From a virus, in the IMG/VR virus record IMGVR_UViG_3300050821_015342, positions 1-39,150 of that record: a stretch of DNA of 39,150 bases; one strand, given 5' to 3'. Every line of letters starts with the position of its first letter. Positions within the stretch are counted from its first letter, which is position 1. Below, piece after piece: positions 13,579 through 22,520 of the stretch. Position numbers and translations under genes: made by a program. The notes under the pieces were generated by a model that was not told the origin of the DNA, searched no databases, and saw nothing but the letters and a program-made list of their open reading frames with translations.

Positions 13579-16500
13579 GCTCCGCTGGCTACTTCCGCTT
13601 CTTATCGTTTGCTCCACGTGGAGCGTCCCGGCGTTTGCCCAGTGCGCCAGAGGCCTGCTGGTCAACTGTCCGCCAGCGGTTGATCCGCTCGCCACCGATT
13701 TCGTCTACGGCTGGCAGAACGCGGAGAATCCCCATTCCCGCAAGTTCACGCTCAGCCAGTTGATGACTGCCGCAGGAGGGCCGGGCGCTCCGACCTATTC
13801 GGTTCAGTACAACAACAACGGGGTATTCGGCGGGATTTCTCTCGGCCTCAACCAGGTTCCGCTTGGCCAGTCCTTAGGCGCGCCGGTTGCCGCCACGTTG
13901 GGCACGGCGGCGTTCTTCAATATTGGAACAGCGGGAAGCACCATTCCCCTGCTGAACACCAACAACACGTTCTCCGGCAACGACAATTTCACCGGTTCGG
14001 TCAGCATAAGCGGGGTTCAGCAGATCTTCCCGCCGTCTGGCCTTCTGGTCGGTACCACCGATACTCAAACGCTCACCAACAAGAGCATCAATGCCTCCGA
14101 GGTGAACAGCGGTGTTCTGGCCGTCGCCAATGGAGGAACGGGACTCGCTTCAGGCACGTCCGGCGGCGTGCTGGCTTTCACGGCTTCGGGGGTTTTGGCC
14201 AGTTCGGGGACTCTCACACAATTTGGTCCGATCCTCGGGGGAGGTGCCGGAGCCGTCCCAACTGCGGGCAGCCGCAAGGGCAACACGACCATCTTCGCCA
14301 CGACAAACGGCGCGTTCGTTACCGGCGACTGCATGCAGGCTGACGGCAACGGCAATATCGTCGATGCCGGCGGACCATGCGGTGGCGGCGGCGGCTCCGG
14401 CACAGTCACGGCGGGGACCGCCAACCAACTGGCCTATTACGCGTCCTCCGGGACAACGGTTGCTGGCCTCTCCAGCGCCAACAACGGCGTCCTCGTCACC
14501 AACGGAAGTGGTGTTCCCTCGATCAGCACAACCCTTCCGAACGGTCTGGCGATGGGCACGCCGGCGTCTCTGACCCTCACAAATGCCACCGGAACCCCGG
14601 CCTCGCTTGGCCTGGCAAACGCCACAGGAACCCCTTCGTCGATCAACCTGACGAACGGATCGGCACTTCCGATCTCAGGTATTACCGGGCTTGGTACTGG
14701 CGTCGGAACTGCTTTGGCTGCGAGTGTCAGCGGATCGGGCGGGATTGTGCTGGCGACCTCGGCCACCCTGACGTCTCCCACCTTGGTCACGGCTGCTCTG
14801 GGAACGCCGACCGCGCTTGTGCTTACCCACGCCACAGGTCTTCCAAACGCCGGACTGATCAATCCCTCCACCACAGTCAATGGCCAAACCTGCACGCTTG
14901 GGTCGAGTTGTACGATTACGGCAACCGCCGGATCGATTACCGTGGGAAGCACGACCGTCTCTGGGGGGACCACCGGTCGTATCGAGTACAACAATGCCGG
15001 CACTTTAGGGGAACTGGCGACCTCCGGGTCCGGCAATGTTGCTCTGACCACGTCCCCGACTTTCACGACGCCAAACCTTGGTACGCCTTCCACCTTGGTG
15101 CTGACCAATGCAACCGGCCTACCAAATTCAGGTCTGATCAACACCACCATCACGGTCAACAGCACGGTCTGCACACTCGGATCGTCCTGCTCTCCCACCG
15201 CAACTGCGACCTCCGTCACCGTGGGAACCACCACTGTCGCAAGTGGCACCAACGGGGACATCGAGTACAACAACGGCGGAACACTCGGTGAAAAAGGCGT
15301 CACTGGCACCGGAAACGTGGTCCTTGCCACTTCTCCGACATTGGTCACGCCCGCCCTCGGGACCCCTTCTGCCCTGGTCCTTACCAATGCGACAGGTCTA
15401 CCGAATGCTGGGCTGATCAACGCCTCGACGACCGTCAATGGCGTGGTCTGCACCCTGGGGTCGACCTGCGCCGTGACCGCCACTGCGGCATCGATCACCC
15501 CGGGAAGCACCACCATTGTCGGCGGCACAAGCGGGGCCGTCGAATACAACAATGCCGGCACCCTGGGTGAGCTGACCCCGACCGGGACAGGAAACGTCGT
15601 TCTGGCCACCGGTCCGACAATCGCCAGCCCGACCATTACAGGGACGTTCACTGCTACGGGTCTGGTCAGCAACGCCGATCTGGTAAATCCCTCGGTTACG
15701 GTGAACGGTACTACCTGCACCTTGGGGTCAAGCTGCTCCCCGAGTGCCACGGCCACATCGGTCACCGTTGGCACCACGACGGTCCTCAGCGGCACCAGCG
15801 GCGACGTGCTGTACAACAACGCCGGAGTGATGGGGAACCTCGCCACGACCGGCTCAGGGAACGTGGTACGGGCCACTTCTCCCACTCTCACAACCCCGGC
15901 GCTTGGTACTCCCAGCGCTCTTGTTTTGACCAATGCGACTGGCCTGCCGAACAGCGGGTTGCTCAACCCCTCTACGACGGTGAACGGGCAGACGTGTACT
16001 CTGGGCTCTACCTGCACGATTACTGCGACAGCCGGAACCATTACCGTCGGCACCACGGCAATTTCTGGAGGAACGAGCGGGCGGATCGAGTACAACAACG
16101 CGGGTCTTTTGGGGGAACTCACCACAACGGGTTCAGGCAACGTCGTCCTGAGCACCTCCCCGGCGCTCACCACCCCGAACCTAGGAACCCCTTCTGCGGT
16201 CAACCTTACGAACGCGACCGCAGTCCCCGCCGCTCAGTTGACCGGCATTGTTGCCACGACAAACGGCGGGGCGGGTACCATCAACGGCGCTCTCGCGGGC
16301 AACGGCTCCGGGACGGTCTCAAGGGCGGCCTGCGCGGGTCTTTCGAATGCCGGGACCGGGTGCTCGACCAATACAGGGACGTCCGGAGCGACCATTCCCC
16401 TCTTGAACGGCAGCAACACCTGGTCGGCTGGACAGTCGGTGGCGCCCTCGGTTCTGACTTTTGGCTCGACAATCACGCCGAACGCTGCGCTCTCGAACAA

Positions 16501-16756
16501 TTTTACGGTGACGGTGACCGGCAGCTTCACAATGGCCAACCCGACCAATTTACAGGCGGGCCAAACGATGAACTTCTGGATCACCCAGGATTCAACGGGG
16601 GGACGCGTTGCAAGCTGGGGAAGCGCCTATCAGGCGTCAGGGGGAGCCGCCGCGACCTTGATCCTCAGCACAGCCGCCAACGCCAAGGATCTCGTGAGTT
16701 GTCAGTCTGACACGACTTCTACCATGACCTGTTCGATCCAGACGGCCATCCACTAA
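13571..16756 (+). CDS. Giant repeat-rich fibre-like protein with Sec signal peptide
   Basis: The ATG at 13571 gives 1061 residues starting with a typical Sec signal peptide: MNKLR, a hydrophobic core LLPLLIVCSTWSV and a PAFA|Q cleavage site. The mature part begins as a fibre-like neck (ENPHSRKFTLSQLMTAAGG, YSVQYNNNGVFGG). It includes an ANGGTGLASGTSGGVLAF module also found in the protein at 37054, then five tandem units of about 93 residues with LGTPSALVLTNATGLP and YNNAGTLGEL, and a C-terminal beta-rich domain (FTVTVTGSFTMANPTNLQAG). The YNN-[GA]-G-x-LG repeats occur in phage tail fibres. A Sec signal on a phage fibre is unusual. Overlaps the next gene by one base. Confidence 0.75.
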   Translation: MNKLRWLLPLLIVCSTWSVPAFAQCARGLLVNCPPAVDPLATDFVYGWQNAENPHSRKFTLSQLMTAAGGPGAPTYSVQYNNNGVFGGISLGLNQVPLGQSLGAPVAATLGTAAFFNIGTAGSTIPLLNTNNTFSGNDNFTGSVSISGVQQIFPPSGLLVGTTDTQTLTNKSINASEVNSGVLAVANGGTGLASGTSGGVLAFTASGVLASSGTLTQFGPILGGGAGAVPTAGSRKGNTTIFATTNGAFVTGDCMQADGNGNIVDAGGPCGGGGGSGTVTAGTANQLAYYASSGTTVAGLSSANNGVLVTNGSGVPSISTTLPNGLAMGTPASLTLTNATGTPASLGLANATGTPSSINLTNGSALPISGITGLGTGVGTALAASVSGSGGIVLATSATLTSPTLVTAALGTPTALVLTHATGLPNAGLINPSTTVNGQTCTLGSSCTITATAGSITVGSTTVSGGTTGRIEYNNAGTLGELATSGSGNVALTTSPTFTTPNLGTPSTLVLTNATGLPNSGLINTTITVNSTVCTLGSSCSPTATATSVTVGTTTVASGTNGDIEYNNGGTLGEKGVTGTGNVVLATSPTLVTPALGTPSALVLTNATGLPNAGLINASTTVNGVVCTLGSTCAVTATAASITPGSTTIVGGTSGAVEYNNAGTLGELTPTGTGNVVLATGPTIASPTITGTFTATGLVSNADLVNPSVTVNGTTCTLGSSCSPSATATSVTVGTTTVLSGTSGDVLYNNAGVMGNLATTGSGNVVRATSPTLTTPALGTPSALVLTNATGLPNSGLLNPSTTVNGQTCTLGSTCTITATAGTITVGTTAISGGTSGRIEYNNAGLLGELTTTGSGNVVLSTSPALTTPNLGTPSAVNLTNATAVPAAQLTGIVATTNGGAGTINGALAGNGSGTVSRAACAGLSNAGTGCSTNTGTSGATIPLLNGSNTWSAGQSVAPSVLTFGSTITPNAALSNNFTVTVTGSFTMANPTNLQAGQTMNFWITQDSTGGRVASWGSAYQASGGAAATLILSTAANAKDLVSCQSDTTSTMTCSIQTAIH
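14798..16180 (+). repeat. Five tandem 93-residue coding repeats in the fibre-like protein
   Basis: Units start at 14798, 15077, 15356, 15635 and 15902. Four are exactly 279 bases; the fourth is 267 bases and has a diverged first part (ITGTFTATGLVSNADL). Each holds LGTP-x-[AT]-LVLT-[NH]-ATGLP, VNG-x-x-CTLGS-[ST]-C, TVG-[ST]-T, GTSG-x-[IV]-EYNNAGTLGE and GSGNV-[AV]-L. Every unit keeps two cysteines in a C-x5-C pattern. The DNA has diverged clearly between units, so the array is old rather than a recent duplication or assembly artefact. Confidence 0.85.
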
Positions 16757-19700
16757 TGCGTGCCGGTCTGCTCTTCGCCTCGGTTTTGCTGCTCGCTTCC
16801 TCTGGTGCGTACGCCCAGTGGGGCAATATCCAGCCAGGCAACCATTATGGACCTCCTCCTCCAGCCGGGTGCGCTCAGGGCTCGCTCTACGCCGATGGAT
16901 GTCCAGGAGCGCCTACGGGCACGATCCAGTTTCCGACGCTGCGTGCCTCCTACGCGCATCCCGCGCCATTCAATTTCGCCGGGGCAGACTACTACGCAGG
17001 CATCCCGACCGGCACATCGCTTGTCGATCCGTCCACGATCTCGATGTCGGGCGTCACGGTCAATGCGAGCGCGCACACCGTTACGATCTCCGGCAACAAC
17101 GTCACATTGAGCGGGATCAACTACGGCCTCGACAATGGCTGGGAACTTTTTGTCAACGGCGCGAATGACATCGTCCAGAACAGCCTTTTCACGGTTGGAT
17201 CAAATCAGGGTTCCCAGGGCACCGTGCTGTCGGTCTCTACCTCCGCCTCCAATTTCTCGTTTCTGGATAACGAGGTCAACGGCGCGAACATCCCGGTCAC
17301 GTCTCAGGTCGGCTATACCCTCGGCTTTGCGAACACTGGTTCGCTGACCATTCAGTACAATTATCTCCACAATTCCGGTGGAGATATGGTAGAACTCAAC
17401 AACATAAACGTCAGCCCGTTATTGATACGATATAATCTGTTCTACAACATCGGTTTGATGACGCCCCATTCGGACACGGTGCAGTTCTGTGGCTCCAGGG
17501 TCAGCGCCGGCAAGGACGAGTTCAACACGGTCTATCAGGCAACCAGCGGGTTGAACGGCGAAGGCCTGATGGTCAACAACTCGGAATGCACCGGGTCCGC
17601 GATCACAAACTTGATCCTGCGCGACAACACCCTGCTCTCGAAGGTCAGTGACAACTTCCTGACCGGTCAGACCATCACGCAGGACGCCGGGTCGGCGAGC
17701 GGCAGCAAAAACACCGTCTACGACAACTGGGTTGACCCGACCGGGATCAACGCCGCCGGGGCGTCTCCCTGGTTCCCCACCGGGTTCTACACGTCGACGC
17801 TCGGAACGCCTGCCGCGCTGTATGGCATGACCAACATGATCAGCGGCGCGACGATCGCGGTCCCGACCGTCACGACCAAGTACAACGGCTTCTACACGTA
17901 TCCCGACTCCGCCAGCTATTCGCCATCGCTGAGCAGTATCTTTTCCATCACACCCTCTCCGGCCAGCGGCAACGTCACAACGGGGCAGACCGTCACCTTT
18001 ACCCTTCTGATGAATGCCGTGACGGTGGTAAGCGGCACGCCGACGATCGCCTTGAACAGCGGCGGCACGGCCTCCTACGTCAGCGGGTCTGGCACCAATA
18101 CGCTGGTTTTCAGTTATACTGTCCAGAGCGGCAACACCGCATCAACCCTCGCTGTGACCTCGATATCAGGGACGGCGAAGGACGACGTCGGCAACCCGAC
18201 GCTGTTCGCCCCGCTTACCAACCTGACCACCAGTTTCACCGGGTTGAGCGTCAACTCGGGAGGGGCGACGCTCGCCTTTACCGTGCTCAACGGGGGGGGT
18301 ACCAGTTCGACGACGACAGGAAGCGGCACCTATACGGTGACTGTTCCTACAGGTCTTACCTCCTGTTCGTACGGCGGCGGCCTCTCAGGATCGTCCACGG
18401 CATCGGGCTTCTCCGCGTCAGGGGGTACTTGGAGCGCCACGTTCACGACGCCTGCCTCGGCTGGCACCGGTACGCTGACGTGTACCGGGGTCACCAATGT
18501 GAACACGGTGACCTCTCCATCTGCGACCTTCACCGGAGGCGGGGGCGGAGCGCCGGTCGTTAACGTGACCTCGGGTTCGTTCACAGGGTCGATCGCAAGT
18601 TCCGGTGGACAGGGCACGCTGACGACAAGCGGCTCGGTCTCTGGAACGCTGACCTACAACCAACTACTGGAGAACAGTGGAGCGGTGATCGCAAGGATCA
18701 TCAATTCTCCTTCTTCAACGCACTGGAATCTCGATACGCCCCTGACGGCCAGCAGCACGACGCTGACCTCGATCACCCCGTTCTGGGCGTCTTCCACCTC
18801 CGGAACAGTTTCCGGAACGCCGCCGACTCAAGGGCCGGGGAAAGCACAGACCGGCCAGACCATCGGGACTGTCACTGCCACGAACAGCCCGACGGGTTTC
18901 GCGATTACCGGATGCACCGCTCCCGGGTCGGTGGACTGTACTGGGTGGTTCTCCGTTAATTCCAGCGGCGTTGTGACCGTGACGAGTACTGGCGCGACCA
19001 ACATAGCGCCGACCAATGCCGGGGCGATCTACGACGTAACGTTCACGGCAACGAACGGGTCAGGGACCAGCCCCGGGCAGATGATCCCGATAGTGTTCTT
19101 CAACGATGGGGCACTGTCGGCCTCTTCTGGGGGCACCATCACAAATCCCACGCTCTTCAGCGGCTATTCTTTCAGGCCGCCATGGCAGGTCGCTGGCGTT
19201 GACTATGCAGTTGGGACTCCAGGAGGAACCCTCAATGTCGCGGCGTCGGGAAACCTGCCGGCTGGGTGCTCAGGGGGATCGAGTGGAAATCTCACCTGCA
19301 ACACCGCTGGCATCACCATACAAGGGTGGGACTTCTATACCCACTGCTATGCCATCATTGTCGAAGCCGCCAATATCAGCATCATCGGCAACAAGCTCGG
19401 ATGCGCGACCGCGATCTCAAGCCCGCCGATCGACCTGATAGGTGGAAACAACAACACCTACATTGCGTACAATACGATCAATCAGAATGGCATTCTCGAC
19501 ACCAACACGTCGGGCGCGCAAATCTACCAGAGCAGCGGCGGCAGTTTTCTCGCCGAATACAATGTGATTGAAAACTCCGGCGAAGACGTTGTTGATGTGG
19601 CGGGCGGAGCCTCCGCGCAGCAATACAACTATGAGACAAATGACGGACAGGCCGGCGGCGGCGTTCACCCTGATTTCATGCAGCCACAGGGTAGCCTGGC

Positions 19701-20025
19701 TCAGACCTCGACTTATCAGTATGTGACGGCCTATCAGGACAACCCGCCCGGCGGCGGATCGCAGGGCTTCAGCTTCGGCGACAACAGCACGCCACAGACC
19801 GGGACACAGACGTTCAATAATGGGGTTCTGGTTGCCACCGGAAGCAACGCGGCGATCAATGAGTGGATCAGGCTCTATTCCACTGGTGCCGCTGGCTACA
19901 CGGTGACCAACAATTACGTCGATCTCACGCAGGCCGGCAGCTTCTGGCTTGGCACCGGTAACGGAACTCTGACCATATACAATAACGTGTCCTTCTCCGG
20001 CGCGACGATCACCAACACACCATGA
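16756..20025 (+). CDS. Exported double beta-helix protein with Ig-like linker
   Basis: The 1089-residue product has a Sec signal peptide (MRAG, core LLFASVLLLASS, site AYA|Q). Residues about 59-395 form a right-handed beta-helix, shown by stacked short strands with Asn/Gly turns (NNVTLSGINYGLDNG, FSFLDNEVNG, LTIQYNYLHNSGGDMVELNN). At about 396-500 there is an Ig-like domain (SITPSPASGNVTTGQTVTFT). At about 697-775 there is a cadherin-like part (TGQTIGTVTATNSPTGFAIT). A second helix runs from about 796 to the end (NISIIGNKLGC, NNTYIAYNTINQNG). Each helix opens with a related segment (YAHPAPFNFAGADYYAG and YSFRPPWQVAGVDYAVG). It may be a surface depolymerase-like or adhesive protein; no catalytic site is evident. 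Confidence 0.75.
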   Translation: MRAGLLFASVLLLASSGAYAQWGNIQPGNHYGPPPPAGCAQGSLYADGCPGAPTGTIQFPTLRASYAHPAPFNFAGADYYAGIPTGTSLVDPSTISMSGVTVNASAHTVTISGNNVTLSGINYGLDNGWELFVNGANDIVQNSLFTVGSNQGSQGTVLSVSTSASNFSFLDNEVNGANIPVTSQVGYTLGFANTGSLTIQYNYLHNSGGDMVELNNINVSPLLIRYNLFYNIGLMTPHSDTVQFCGSRVSAGKDEFNTVYQATSGLNGEGLMVNNSECTGSAITNLILRDNTLLSKVSDNFLTGQTITQDAGSASGSKNTVYDNWVDPTGINAAGASPWFPTGFYTSTLGTPAALYGMTNMISGATIAVPTVTTKYNGFYTYPDSASYSPSLSSIFSITPSPASGNVTTGQTVTFTLLMNAVTVVSGTPTIALNSGGTASYVSGSGTNTLVFSYTVQSGNTASTLAVTSISGTAKDDVGNPTLFAPLTNLTTSFTGLSVNSGGATLAFTVLNGGGTSSTTTGSGTYTVTVPTGLTSCSYGGGLSGSSTASGFSASGGTWSATFTTPASAGTGTLTCTGVTNVNTVTSPSATFTGGGGGAPVVNVTSGSFTGSIASSGGQGTLTTSGSVSGTLTYNQLLENSGAVIARIINSPSSTHWNLDTPLTASSTTLTSITPFWASSTSGTVSGTPPTQGPGKAQTGQTIGTVTATNSPTGFAITGCTAPGSVDCTGWFSVNSSGVVTVTSTGATNIAPTNAGAIYDVTFTATNGSGTSPGQMIPIVFFNDGALSASSGGTITNPTLFSGYSFRPPWQVAGVDYAVGTPGGTLNVAASGNLPAGCSGGSSGNLTCNTAGITIQGWDFYTHCYAIIVEAANISIIGNKLGCATAISSPPIDLIGGNNNTYIAYNTINQNGILDTNTSGAQIYQSSGGSFLAEYNVIENSGEDVVDVAGGASAQQYNYETNDGQAGGGVHPDFMQPQGSLAQTSTYQYVTAYQDNPPGGGSQGFSFGDNSTPQTGTQTFNNGVLVATGSNAAINEWIRLYSTGAAGYTVTNNYVDLTQAGSFWLGTGNGTLTIYNNVSFSGATITNTP

Positions 20026-20041
20026 ACCGAAATGAGTACCG

Positions 20042-20302
20042 ATGCCTGAACTTCTGAACCAGCGGATCAGCGGCACGCCGATGTCCGAGAAGGATTGTTT
20101 TGAACGGGCGATCTTTCACGCCACCGGCCTGCGGGATTCGGTCCGCGGTCTTGCATTGTTGAGGCACAATGACACCAACCACGCCTTCGGCTGGCTGGCC
20201 ATCGTACAAGTGCTTGACCAGTTGGTCGATAACATCAAGAAATTGATGGTGCGCGGGGTGAATCGGTCGAACCTGATTCTGCCGTCCCGCTTTCGGGAGT
20301 GA
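20042..20302 (+). CDS. Hypothetical helical protein
   Basis: The 86-residue product MPELLNQRISGTPMSEKD is soluble and helical, with WLAIVQVLDQLVDNIKKLM as the main amphipathic helix. It follows the double beta-helix gene by 16 bases, so it is likely in the same transcript. No family recognised; a chaperone for the preceding fibre proteins is a possibility from position only. Confidence 0.55.
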   Translation: MPELLNQRISGTPMSEKDCFERAIFHATGLRDSVRGLALLRHNDTNHAFGWLAIVQVLDQLVDNIKKLMVRGVNRSNLILPSRFRE

Positions 20303-20308
20303 TCTGAC

Positions 20309-20653
20309 ATGGCATTGATCGGTAATGAGCGGATTTACGTGACCGGGGTTATCAACGGCGGTCTGGCGGCGCAGAATTTCAGCGTCACCACCCAGAACAT
20401 CGCCAATCTGGCAAACGGGAACCCAAGCCCTCTGACCGGCCTTGAGCCGGTTTGGGTACGCGGCGTCTCCCCGACCAGCGGCCAGTGCTCCATCCTGTTC
20501 CGGACCACCACAGGGGCCATTGCGGCCCTGGGATCGATTGCCCCCTCCACTCTGGCCGGGACCGAGGTGACGCTGATCGGTCCACCCGAGACGGGAAGCG
20601 CGCCGGCCTCCGTTTACGAGCAGGTCACCACGCTGCAGATCGCCAACTCCTGA
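20309..20653 (+). CDS. Small beta-rich protein, probable virion component
   Basis: The 114-residue product MALIGNERIYVTGVINGG continues with AAQNFSVTTQNIANLANG and GQCSILFRTTTGAIAALG. It is rich in Thr, Ser, Gly and Val and has no charged clusters, like small phage decoration or fibre-base proteins. It has no signal peptide. Function not recognised. Confidence 0.55.
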   Translation: MALIGNERIYVTGVINGGLAAQNFSVTTQNIANLANGNPSPLTGLEPVWVRGVSPTSGQCSILFRTTTGAIAALGSIAPSTLAGTEVTLIGPPETGSAPASVYEQVTTLQIANS

Positions 20654-20877
20654 CCTGTTTGGCCTGCGGCGCTGAGACCGGAGCAATTCAGCACGGTTTT
20701 TTCGTCGGCCCGCTTGACGGGAATCGGCCTCCTACCTGGAAGGTGACCGCGCCGAGGTATTTCGCCATGCGTGACCGAAAGGTGATCGCTGGCTTTTGCT
20801 CGGCGCAGTGCAGCCTGACATGGTACCAGGAGAACGAGCTTTGGGCGACGCCAAACGGAAAGCCGAACGCGCGCTGA
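20650..20877 (+). CDS. FCS-type zinc-finger small protein, non-ATG start
   Basis: The coding sense is clear from LTCLACGAETGAIQHGFFVG near the start and GFCSAQCSLTWYQENELW near the end, a C-x2-C plus F-C-S-x-x-C pair like FCS/MYM-type zinc fingers. No ATG or GTG lies upstream of the first cysteines. The best candidates are CTG at 20650, which overlaps the previous stop as CTGA, and TTG at 20659. The 3' end contains the start of the next glycosyltransferase gene. About 75 residues. Function unknown. Confidence 0.55.
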   Translation: MTCLACGAETGAIQHGFFVGPLDGNRPPTWKVTAPRYFAMRDRKVIAGFCSAQCSLTWYQENELWATPNGKPNAR

Positions 20878-22520
20878 TTTCAGTGCTGATCCCCGAGCGG
20901 GGAAGGCCGGAGATGCTTAATCGACTGGTCTATTCCCTGTTCGAGAAGGCCGCCGATGATCGTCGATTTGAGGTGCTCGTCGCGATCGACGAGGACGACC
21001 CGGCATGGCATCGCGATTCATTGGACAGACAGCTTGGCCACTGGGCGCTTTCGTCACAGGCCAAGGTTGAGGTTGGCCCGCGTCCGAAGACCCTGGGCGA
21101 GAAGCTGAACATCCTGGCAGCCAAAGCGAGCGGTGACATTTTGTGGTTCATCGCCAACGACTACGAGATGCTGACTGAGGGATGGCCGAGGATCGTGCGG
21201 GAGGCCGTGGCAAAGTTCCCAGGTGGCCTTGGGATTGCCTTTCCGAAGGACAGCCTTCACCCCGACCACGCGTCCTTTCCGATCATGACGCGAACCATGT
21301 ACGAGGCCAGTAAAATGTTCGCCCCGCCGTGGTTCCCCTACTGGTACGTGGATACCTGGTGGGACGAAGTTGGGTTAATGCTTGGGGTCAGGCCGGAAAT
21401 CGCCGTGGAAGTCTCTGCCCCCGAAGGACGTGGCACGCCGCAAGGTCTGCGGGACGTTACTTTCTGGGCGACATTCTTCGACCGGATGCGGCCGTTCCGG
21501 ATGAGAGACGCCAGAGGCCTGGCCTGGGCCGTCTGGGGAAAGGACAGCGAACGCACCCGTCAAATGGAGGCGATGATCGAAAGCCGGGCCGCGTTCTGTG
21601 CCGCACGAAATGGCCATCTGGTCACACCCGAGTTTGCCGCGATCTGGGAGGGGAAACGAGACGGAACCCCAACCCCGGAGTACGACAAAGTGAAGGCTTA
21701 CGCGGCGGCGATGCTCGACAATATCGTTCCACAGGAGCGCCAGGCGAAGCCTGTGCGGGTAGCGGTCGCTGTGCCGTCCGGGCGCTCGTGCGAAGCGGGC
21801 ACGATGACGAGCATCGCCGGGCTGATGGCCTACTCGTCGGGGTACCAGGACCTGGAGTTGATGCTCATCAACCTGCAAATGTCGACCATCTCGATGGCGC
21901 GCAATAACATTGTCCAACGGGCCTTGGACAACGGCTGTGATTACATCCTGTGGATTGACGGAGACATGAAGGTCCCTGCCGATACGTTGCTTCGTCTGTT
22001 GCAGTGCGGGAAAGAGATTATAGGAGCCACATATTGTAAGCGAGTGGCTCGCGACGATGGGACGCACGAAACGCTAGGTCGGTTTGCGCCTGTCGTCGAA
22101 GGTCATGAGTACGACGACCCGCGCGAGGCCACGCTTCTTCCTGGGGGAGTAATGCTGGTCAAGGCGGATGTATATCGCGCCCTGTCATGGCCTTGGTACG
22201 CGGATGTTTTCCGCTGGGCGCCAGACAAGGACGGTCTTGCAGCATTCAAGGAGATGGTCCGCGAGAGCCTGCTGGCGCCCCCTTCGGAGGACGTGCTTGC
22301 GAGTCTGGATGGTTCGGTGTTTGGCGAGTGGCTTGCTGACGGCTACAACGTCAGTTCGATCAACTACAATTCGGAAGATTACTTCTTCTGCGTCAAGGCG
22401 CGGCGGGCCGGGTTCACCGTTTGGTGCTCCTTGAGTTTGACAAACGAGGTGATTCATCTCGGGGAGTACGAAGTAACTTGCCGGATGCCTGACGGCGCGC
22501 TCAAGCTGGCTGCGGAGTGA
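20841..22520 (+). CDS. Two-domain GT-A glycosyltransferase
   Basis: TTG at 20841 is preceded by CAGGAGAA at good spacing, giving 559 residues. The first GT2-like domain opens ALISVLIPERGRPEMLNRLV (11-30), with FEVLVAIDEDDP and GDILWFIANDYEM (98-110) where the D-x-D-like acid is replaced by ND. The second domain starts near residue 306 (VRVAVAVPSGRSCEAG), has RNNIVQRALDNGCDYILWID then GDM (D371-G-D373 type metal site) and GATYCKRV, and ends with a C-terminal NSEDYFFCVKARRAGF acceptor-side motif. The second domain looks active; the first may be degenerate or may bind a different donor. It ends 20 bases inside the convergent methyltransferase gene. Confidence 0.8.
   Translation: MGDAKRKAERALISVLIPERGRPEMLNRLVYSLFEKAADDRRFEVLVAIDEDDPAWHRDSLDRQLGHWALSSQAKVEVGPRPKTLGEKLNILAAKASGDILWFIANDYEMLTEGWPRIVREAVAKFPGGLGIAFPKDSLHPDHASFPIMTRTMYEASKMFAPPWFPYWYVDTWWDEVGLMLGVRPEIAVEVSAPEGRGTPQGLRDVTFWATFFDRMRPFRMRDARGLAWAVWGKDSERTRQMEAMIESRAAFCAARNGHLVTPEFAAIWEGKRDGTPTPEYDKVKAYAAAMLDNIVPQERQAKPVRVAVAVPSGRSCEAGTMTSIAGLMAYSSGYQDLELMLINLQMSTISMARNNIVQRALDNGCDYILWIDGDMKVPADTLLRLLQCGKEIIGATYCKRVARDDGTHETLGRFAPVVEGHEYDDPREATLLPGGVMLVKADVYRALSWPWYADVFRWAPDKDGLAAFKEMVRESLLAPPSEDVLASLDGSVFGEWLADGYNVSSINYNSEDYFFCVKARRAGFTVWCSLSLTNEVIHLGEYEVTCRMPDGALKLAAE

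Noticed and set aside
14437-16203. A 588-codon open frame on the minus strand of the repeat-rich fibre gene
   Set aside because: It mirrors the tandem repeats of the sense gene, with Val/Pro-rich low-complexity sequence; the sense frame has a signal peptide and known fibre repeats.
13571-16756. Diversity-generating retroelement target, as in BPP-1-like phages
   Set aside because: No reverse transcriptase gene (YxDD motif) or template/variable repeat pair was seen in the window, and the repeats here are diverged by ordinary substitutions.
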